From Thamnaconus septentrionalis (Eukaryota > Chordata > Actinopteri > Tetraodontiformes > Monacanthidae): a DNA stretch of 64,000 nt. Below, piece after piece: positions 58,639 to 64,000 of this stretch (positions are counted from its first letter, which is position 1; each line of letters opens with the position of its first letter). A program made the translations under genes and the position numbers. The DNA is taken from positions 34,645,493-34,709,492 of the forward strand of contig CM020501.1 in assembly GCA_009823395.1 (NCBI GenBank), in the 5' to 3' direction. The notes under the pieces were generated by a model that was not told where the DNA came from, ran no database searches, and worked only from the letters and a program-made list of their open reading frames with translations.

Positions 58639-59163
58639 GAAAGGTCAAGCTGACCTAGTATGGCTTGCTCTGAGGGTTAGGGTTAGGGTTAGGGTTGAGG
58701 GTTAGGGTTGGAGGTTGTGGAGAGGGTCTCCAACCCCTCTGGAGGAGCCCAGAATAGGCGCTGTCCATCCCCCATAGCCATCCCTCTCCACTGGACCCTC
58801 CGCTGGCCAGTAGGGTTCTCTCCGGCGGGCGTCCATAGCGGACTTCCGTCCAACCGTCTTGCTCCATTTCAATTGCGTTTTAATTATTTATTGTGTTTTT
58901 TAATTATTTATGAATTATTTATTGTGTTTTAATTATTTATGAATATTTATTATTGTAGCTATGAATTGTTATTTATACTATGAATTGTTTTAAATCAAAA
59001 TCCAAAACCCCCAAAAAAAGTGAAAAAAGAAGACTGTTGTGTCGGCTCAAAAATCAATTTTAATAAACCCAAATCAAATTACAAATACACAAATGCAGCT
59101 GTTGCAATCAATCAAAACCAAAACAAAAACAACAAGAAATCAATAAAACAAAAAAAATTACGT

Positions 59164-59220
59164 GTGTGCCGTCGCGGCATTTCGGCCCGGAGGCGGACCT
59201 TCTTCCAGAGCTTAGCACAC
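59164..59220 (-). ncRNA. Hammerhead-like motif, class 4, copy B
   Basis: Arms GTGTGCT and GGCACAC, core CTGGAAGA (one extra G), helix II GGTCC with GGGCC, and an intact GAAA box. Confidence 0.45.
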
Positions 59221-60214
59221 AAAAAGTTGCTAAGCTAATGCTAGCAACTTATTAACTAAAGGAGTAGCTTCTTTTTCTAGTGGAGATGTTGTCCGTTGAA
59301 GGTCCAAAACAGAATGAGCTCTCAAAAACCCGGAGCTCCTATTTATACCCCATAAGCTTTTTAAATCATGATTTTTACGTAATTTCTCGCTTTCATCGCT
59401 TTTTAACAGAAAATATGAAATACATTCAAAATAATACATTTTTAAACTACGTTACAATCATGAACTATATGAATAAAATAACATGAATTAATAGGGTTAG
59501 GGTTAGGGTTAGGGTTAGGGGTTAGGGTTAAGGTTAAGGTTAAGGGTTAGGGTTAGGGTTAGGGTTAGGGGTTGGGTTTAGGGTTTAGGGTTGGGTTAGG
59601 GTTAGGGTTAGGGTTAGGTACAGGGGTATGCTCACGATCAAATTTCGATCCTCTAAAATGTCGATATCTCCACGGTGGAATGAGTTATAGACTTGAAATT
59701 TTGTACACATGTGTGAGAGGCGTGTACCTACCTGTGACGTGAGTTACGTGATGATGTCACTTCCGGTTCCGGAGTTATACCGAAATAGCCATATCTCAGG
59801 AACCGTAGGTCGTAGAGACTCGGGGACAGCACCAGCGTGTTCAGCATGGCCGAATTATGTCAGGCGGATCAAGGTTCCAAGGTCGTAGAGACTTACCGTT
59901 CTCGCGATATTTGCGTTTGAATTTCGCTATTCATTTCAATGGCAGATTAAGTTGAGTGGCAAGTGTTTTTCCGAAAATCACCTCCCAGAAAGTGGTTTGG
60001 AGCCGCGTTTCAGGCCATTTGGAGTTGATACAACATGCCCTTTTAGGTAGGGTTAGGGTTAGGTTTAGGAAAAAAAGGTTTCTCCTCAGAGAAAACCTGG
60101 TGCACTCTCTGCGAGAGAGAGTGTGATCCAGGTGGGCCCCCAGCCCATGAGTTTTTCCACCACCCTAAGGTGGTGGGGTTTCAAAAAATTACACATCATT
60201 GTGTTTTAGATGCG

Positions 60215-60275
60215 AAGACAGCGTGCAGCTGAACGTTTCGACCTCATAAGGTCTTCATCAGGCGCTGGCTGTCTT
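60215..60275 (-). ncRNA. Hammerhead-ribozyme-like motif, class 1, copy C
   Basis: AAGACAGC, CAGCGC, CTGATGA, helix II GACC/GGUC, GAAAC, then GTTCAGCTGCAC and GCTGTCTT. The distal helix I is perfect over 8 bp, and the segment between GAAA and helix I differs from copy A. Confidence 0.6.
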
Positions 60276-60586
60276 GGGAGCAGAGCTGCCTAAAATGGCA
60301 TTAGCTGCTCAAAAAGTTAGGGTTAGGAGGTTAGGTTTAGAAAAAGAGTTTTTCTCTAAAAGAAAACCTGGTGCCGCTCTCTGCATCAGTGTGTGATCCA
60401 GGTGGGCTCCCAGCCCTTGAGTTTAGGGTTAGGGTTGGGGTTAGGGTTAGGAATAAGGTGTACTCCTAAGAGTGTGCACTCTCTCTGCGAGAGTGGATCG
60501 GAGTGGGCCCCCCAGCCTAAGGTTTGTCCACCACCCGAAGGTGGTGGGTTTTCAAAATTTACACTAAGCGTGTTTTGCTAGCGTGG

Positions 60587-60640
60587 GACGGCACGCTTAG
60601 TTTTCGGCCCCATTAACCGGCCTTCCTCAGGCTGGCCGTC
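60587..60640 (-). ncRNA. Hammerhead-like motif, class 2, copy C
   Basis: Minus strand: arm GACGGC, then CAGC, core CTGAGGA (position 7 may be any base in the consensus CUGANGA), helix II GGCC with GGCC, core GAAAA, and second arm GCCGTC, complementary to the first over 6 bp. It sits at the distal edge of M4 and before the microexon module. Confidence 0.5.
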
Positions 60641-60805
60641 AAGAGTCGACTTTACCTCGTATGGCCTGTCGCTCTGGTGGAGTCCGATGCACCACTTGCA
60701 CCTCCCTATGTGTTCTCTAATTAAATCTTAAATTGTTTTTTATAGAATATGAGTTTTAGAATGTCCAATTGATAGGTTTAATGAATTTTCCAATTTTTGT
60801 TTCAG

Positions 60806-61520
60806 GATGCAGTTTAACGTCGTGCCCAGGGCCTTGAGTAAGTAATTTAGTAAAATTTAATAGGTTTTTAATTATGTGACTGTATATAGTTTTTATGAAT
60901 TAATTTGTACCTGTAATGAGCACACCCACCGTCATCTACTACGTATTCCCTAAGATGGGATTGTTTACGTTTTTCCCTCAGGTGGGAAGGCAGTTCCTGT
61001 CATAGAGTACTGGACCCCTAATATGGGGCCTCTTACATAACTCAAACATCGAGGTAAGTCTTATTCAATTGGTATTGATTTTGTGAATTGTTCAATAATT
61101 TCTTTCTTTTTTCTTTACAGGGGGATCCAATTAGGTAAGTATAGGTAAAGTATTTGTTGGTCGAATTGTTTGTCGAATTGTTTGTTCCTCTTTTCACAGG
61201 TTTCCCAGGTAAGTGGTTTTTTCTTTTCTTTTCTAGGTTCTCCAATCAGGTAAGTGGTTTCTTTTTCTTCTATCCTCTTCCTTTCCTCTCTCTTCATCCC
61301 TTTCTTCCTTTCCCCTTCCATCTTCTTCCTCCCTTGTCTTCTTTTCCTCTGTCCTTCCCACTCCTCTCCTTTTACTCCACTAATCTTCTCCCTTTCTTCT
61401 CCTCCAGGTCCATGGTCATCCACTCCGATGTGTCTTCTGCTCTTCTCGATGCCTAAAGGATACCCCCCCCATCTCCATATGTTGCTAATATGCGATTCAA
61501 TAAATATATTGGCTCAACTG
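60806..61520 (+). ncRNA. Spliced microexon transcript candidate, unit C
   Basis: Plus strand, with strong splice sites on both sides of short exons: 60806-60837 (32 nt), 60982-61053 (72), 61121-61134 (14), 61200-61208 (9), 61237-61249 (13), and 61408 to about 61520 with AATAAA at 61499. Every internal intron starts GTAAG and ends in a polypyrimidine tract plus AG. The first ATG (60807) opens only about 29 codons (MQFNVVPRAL...). A second frame runs open from exon 2 through the microexons and ends SALLDA. It may be non-coding or encode a small peptide. Its promoter is not identified; it would lie upstream in M4 or the AT-rich region. Confidence 0.5.
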
Positions 61521-62149
61521 TCCCACTTACAGCGGCCTCTTTTCTGTGGACTGGCATGAGTGATAGCTTTAGACAGACAACTGGGCTTTTGATCAGATTT
61601 AGGGATTAAATACTGAGATAAATTAGGGTTAAGGGTTGGATTAAGGGGCTAGGGAACAGGGTCAGGGATTCCTAATTAGGTATAGGGTTAGGGGTTAAGG
61701 TTAGGATTAGGGTTAGTTAGTGGTTAGATGTGGTCAATTAAGGGTTAATTTAGAGGTCAAATTGGTTGGGTTTTAGGCAATAGATCCGAATTGGTTCTGT
61801 TTAGGCGTGGGGTCAAATTGGTTAGGTTTAGGGCTTAGGCTTAGGGTCAGGTGTACATATCAAAATAGGAAGGGTTTAGGGTTAGGTTAGGGTTAGGGTT
61901 AGGGTTAGGTTTGGGAAAAAAAAAGGGTTAGGGTTAGGGTTAGGGTTAGGGTTAGGAAATTAAAATCCACCCTGAGGGTTAGGGTTAGGGTTGGGGTTAG
62001 GGTTAGGGGGTTAGGGTTAGGGTTGGGTTTGGGAAAAAGAGTTTACTCCCTAAGGGTAACCTGTGCACTCTCTGCAACAGGGTGTGCTTTGGGTGGGCCC
62101 CCCTAGCCCTTGGTTGTTCCACCACCCGAAGGTGGTGGGGTTTCAAAAA

Positions 62150-62335
62150 GGGTTAGGGTTAGGGTTAGGTTAGGGTTAGGTTAAGGAAAGAGTTCTCTCC
62201 CGAAGGAGGGTTAGGGTTAGGGTTAGGGTTAGGGTTAGGTTAGGGTTAGGGTTAGGGGTTAGGGGTTAGGGTTAGGGTTAGGGTTAGGGTTAGGGTTAGG
62301 GGGTTAGGGTTAGGGTTAGGGTTAGGGTTGGGTAC
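62150..62335 (+). repeat. Interstitial telomeric run between M6 and M7, unit C
   Basis: About 25 copies of TTAGGG and near variants, interrupted only by the short hairpin stub at 62180-62210. Counterparts are at 53640-53747 and 57942-58136. Confidence 0.95.
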
Positions 62336-62761
62336 AGGGGTAATAACCACGATCGGGAAATTCGATCCTCTAAAATGTCCATATCTCCAACGATGGAATG
62401 AGTTATAGACTTGAAATTTTGTACACATGTGTATGAAATTGTGTACCTACGTGTGACGCGAGTTACGTGATGATGTCACTTCGGTTCGAGTTATACCGGA
62501 AAGAGCCATATCTGGGGAACCGTGGGTCGTAGAGACTCGAGGATGGTACCAGTGTGTTCAGCATGGCGAATTATGTCAGGCGGATCAAAGGTTAGGGTTA
62601 GGGTTAGGGTTAGGGTTAGGTTGAGGAAAAAGAAGTTCTTCTCCGAAGAAGAACTGTGGCACTCTCCGCTTGAGAGGCTCTGGGCAGATCCCTTGGCTGT
62701 GAACCACCACCCTAAGGTGGTGGGAGGTCAAAAATTCAACTATCTCGTTGTGATAGCTTAG

Positions 62762-62816
62762 CAGTCGACTGTTGCAGCGTTTGAACTTTTCCGCCCTTCA
62801 TCAGGCAAGTCGACTG
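62762..62816 (-). ncRNA. Hammerhead-like motif, class 3, copy C
   Basis: Minus strand: CAGTCGAC, TTGC, core CTGATGA, a possible helix II GGGC with GUUC (two G-U pairs), AAAC in place of GAAAC, then GCAA and GTCGACTG. Helix I pairs as CAGUCGAC/GUCGACUG (8 bp) plus UUGC/GCAA (4 bp) with a two-base bulge. The missing G of GAAA argues against activity in this copy. Confidence 0.5.
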
Positions 62817-63337
62817 AAAGGTGGCGGCTGACTAGTATAGCTTGCTCTAGGGTTAGGGTTAGGGTTAGGGTTAGGGTTAGGGTTGGGTTGTGGAGGGTCT
62901 CCAACCCCTCTGGGAGGGGCCAGAATAGGCGCTGTCCATCCCCCCATAGCCATCCCTCCACTGGACCCTCCGCTGGCCGTAGGGTTCTCTCCGACGGCGT
63001 CCATAGCGGACTTCCGTCCAACCGTCTTGCTCCATTTCAATTGCGTTTTTAATTATTTATTGTGTTTTTAATTATTTATGAATTATTTATTGTGTTTTTA
63101 ATTATTTATGAATATTTATTATTGTAGCTATGAATTGTTATTTATACTATGAATTGTTTTTAAATCAAAAATCCAAAAAACCCCCCCAAAAAAGTGAAAA
63201 AAAGAAGACTGTTGTGTCCGCTCAAAAATCAATTTTAATAAACCCAAATCAAATTACAAATACACAAATGCAGCTGTTGCAATCAATCAAAACCAAAACA
63301 AAAACAACAAGAAATCAATAAAACAAAAAAAATTCGT

Positions 63338-63394
63338 GTGTGCCGTCATGACGTTTTAGGGCCGGAGGCGGGCCTTCTTCAGAACTTGGCACAC
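63338..63394 (-). ncRNA. Hammerhead-like motif, class 4, copy C
   Basis: Arms GTGTGCC and GGCACAC (7 bp), core CTGAAGA, helix II GGCC/GGCC, then TAAAAC where GAAAC is expected. Together with copy B, a consensus with both intact boxes can be inferred. Confidence 0.5.
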
Positions 63395-63770
63395 AAAAAG
63401 TTGCTAAGCTAATGCTAGCAACTTATTAGGCTAAAGGAGTAGCTTCTTTTTCTAGTGGAGATGTTGTCCGTTGAAGGTCCAAACAGGAATGAGCTCTCAA
63501 AAACCGAGCTCCTATTTATACCCCATCGCTTTTTTTTTAAACGCTTATTTTCGGTAATTTAGCTCATCGCTTTTTTTTAACAGAAAATATGAAATACATT
63601 CAAATAATACATTTTAAACTTCATTACAATCATGAACTATATGAATAAAATAACATGAATTAATAGGGTTAGGGTTAGGGTTAGGGTTAGGGTTAGGGTT
63701 AAGGGTTAAGGTTAGGGTTAGGGTTAGGGTTAGGGTTAGGGTTAGGGGTTTAGGGTTAGGGTTAGGGTTA

Positions 63771-64000
63771 GGTACAGGGTAATAACCACGATCGGAAATT
63801 CCCGATCCTCTAAAATATCGATATCTCCACGGTGGAATGAGTTATAGACTTGAAATTTTGTACACATGTGTATGAGGGCGTGTACCTACCTGTGACGTGA
63901 GTTACGTGATGATGTCACTTCCGGTTCCGGAGTTATACCGGAAATAGCCATATCTCTCGAACCGTGGGTCGTAGAGACTCGGGGACAGCACCAGCGTGTT
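63771..64000. repeat. Subtelomeric unit D (start only)
   Basis: The first 230 bases of M1, cut by the window end. Confidence 0.8.

Larger units (their letters stand above)
55317..59616. repeat. Subtelomeric unit B (4.30 kb)
   Basis: Modules: M1 55317-55768, M2 55787-56060, M3 56069-56160, M4 56186-56320, hammerhead-like and microexon module 56321-57280, M5 57465-57662, M6 57833-57942, stub 57966-58008, M7 58137-58405, M8 58436-58675, M9/M10 58712-59490, followed by TTAGGG runs. Confidence 0.8.
59617..63770. repeat. Subtelomeric unit C (4.15 kb, best-preserved)
   Basis: Modules: M1 59617-60046, M2 60067-60318, M3 60336-60424, M4 60450-60586, hammerhead-like and microexon module 60587-61530, M5 61700-61876, M6 62033-62152, stub 62180-62210, M7 62332-62588, M8 62628-62848, M9/M10 62887-63666, then TTAGGG runs to 63770. 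Confidence 0.8.
52150..64000. repeat. Subtelomeric higher-order repeat array with interstitial TTAGGG
   Basis: About 11.85 kb made of tandem higher-order units (starts 52152, 55317, 59617, 63771). Each unit is a mosaic of modules separated by TTAGGG runs. Module order in complete units: M1 (434-bp class with a GATC-bounded palindrome), M2, M3, M4, a microexon module, M5, M6, a short hairpin stub, M7 (short form of M1), M8, and M9/M10. G-rich telomeric sequence is on the plus strand throughout, pointing to a chromosome end on the right. Copies differ by many 1-5 base indels, so consensus quality may be uneven. The array continues past the window end. Confidence 0.9.

Noticed and set aside
52150..64000. 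CRISPR-like array because of regular short repeats
   Set aside because: The host is a vertebrate, the repeats are TTAGGG hexamers and modular elements, and spacing is irregular.

Overview
The window is vertebrate nuclear DNA, almost certainly from a ray-finned (teleost) fish with a compact genome. The reasons are short GT-AG introns, fish-type L2/SINE tails and hAT-type MITEs, very dense CA/GT, CT and CAG microsatellites, and vertebrate telomeric TTAGGG repeats. No bacterial, organellar or viral gene was seen. Gene models were built by hand from splice signals, reading phase and remembered family sequences.

Gene-rich part (1-41 kb), left to right: the 3' part of a Cu-only superoxide-dismutase-repeat surface protein (+, 1-5417); XPNPEP1, cytosolic aminopeptidase P1 (+, 9518-20826, 20 coding exons, all five metal ligands present); a small unrecognised single-pass membrane protein (-, 22421-23509); TMEM186, a mitochondrial complex I assembly factor (-, 25632-26321); GDE1, glycerophosphodiester phosphodiesterase 1 (+, 27597-31550); and MCRIP2 (+, 33916-41029). 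These are unrelated housekeeping-type genes, not a pathway cluster. TMEM186 and GDE1 are divergent. The introns carry striking simple repeats, including an approximately 1.08 kb CT tract that runs into an XPNPEP1 3' splice site.

Transition zone (41-52 kb): gene relics and repeats. It holds a degenerate non-LTR reverse transcriptase (39.3-40.8 kb, inside the last MCRIP2 intron), MITE copies, a last-exon relic of a multicopy fish protein family (43.8 kb), a duplicated block (46.2-47.1 and 48.6-49.6 kb), a CCTCG-rich tract (47.7-48.0 kb), and a zinc-finger ORF with its own CCAAT/TATA-like promoter (50.9-52.1 kb) that abuts the subtelomeric array.

Subtelomeric array (52.15-64 kb): a higher-order tandem repeat with a unit of about 4.2 kb (starts at 52152, 55317, 59617 and 63771). 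It is built of many small modules, each separated by TTAGGG runs. Read on the minus strand, four module classes contain hammerhead-ribozyme-like motifs: CUGANGA, a helix II, then GAAA, inside a long helix I. The modules share a hairpin-rich 3' end joined to telomeric repeat, and some copies are truncated at the other end straight into TTAGGG. This layout is what endonuclease-deficient, telomere-attaching Penelope-like retroelements or their non-autonomous derivatives would leave. Each complete unit also carries a plus-strand series of well-formed splice sites around 9-72 nt exons, followed by AATAAA. The hammerhead-bearing, telomere-joined modules and the microexon series are the most interesting parts of the window. 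TTAGGG on the plus strand suggests the chromosome end lies to the right. Unit copies differ by many small indels, so uneven long-read consensus quality is a real caveat.
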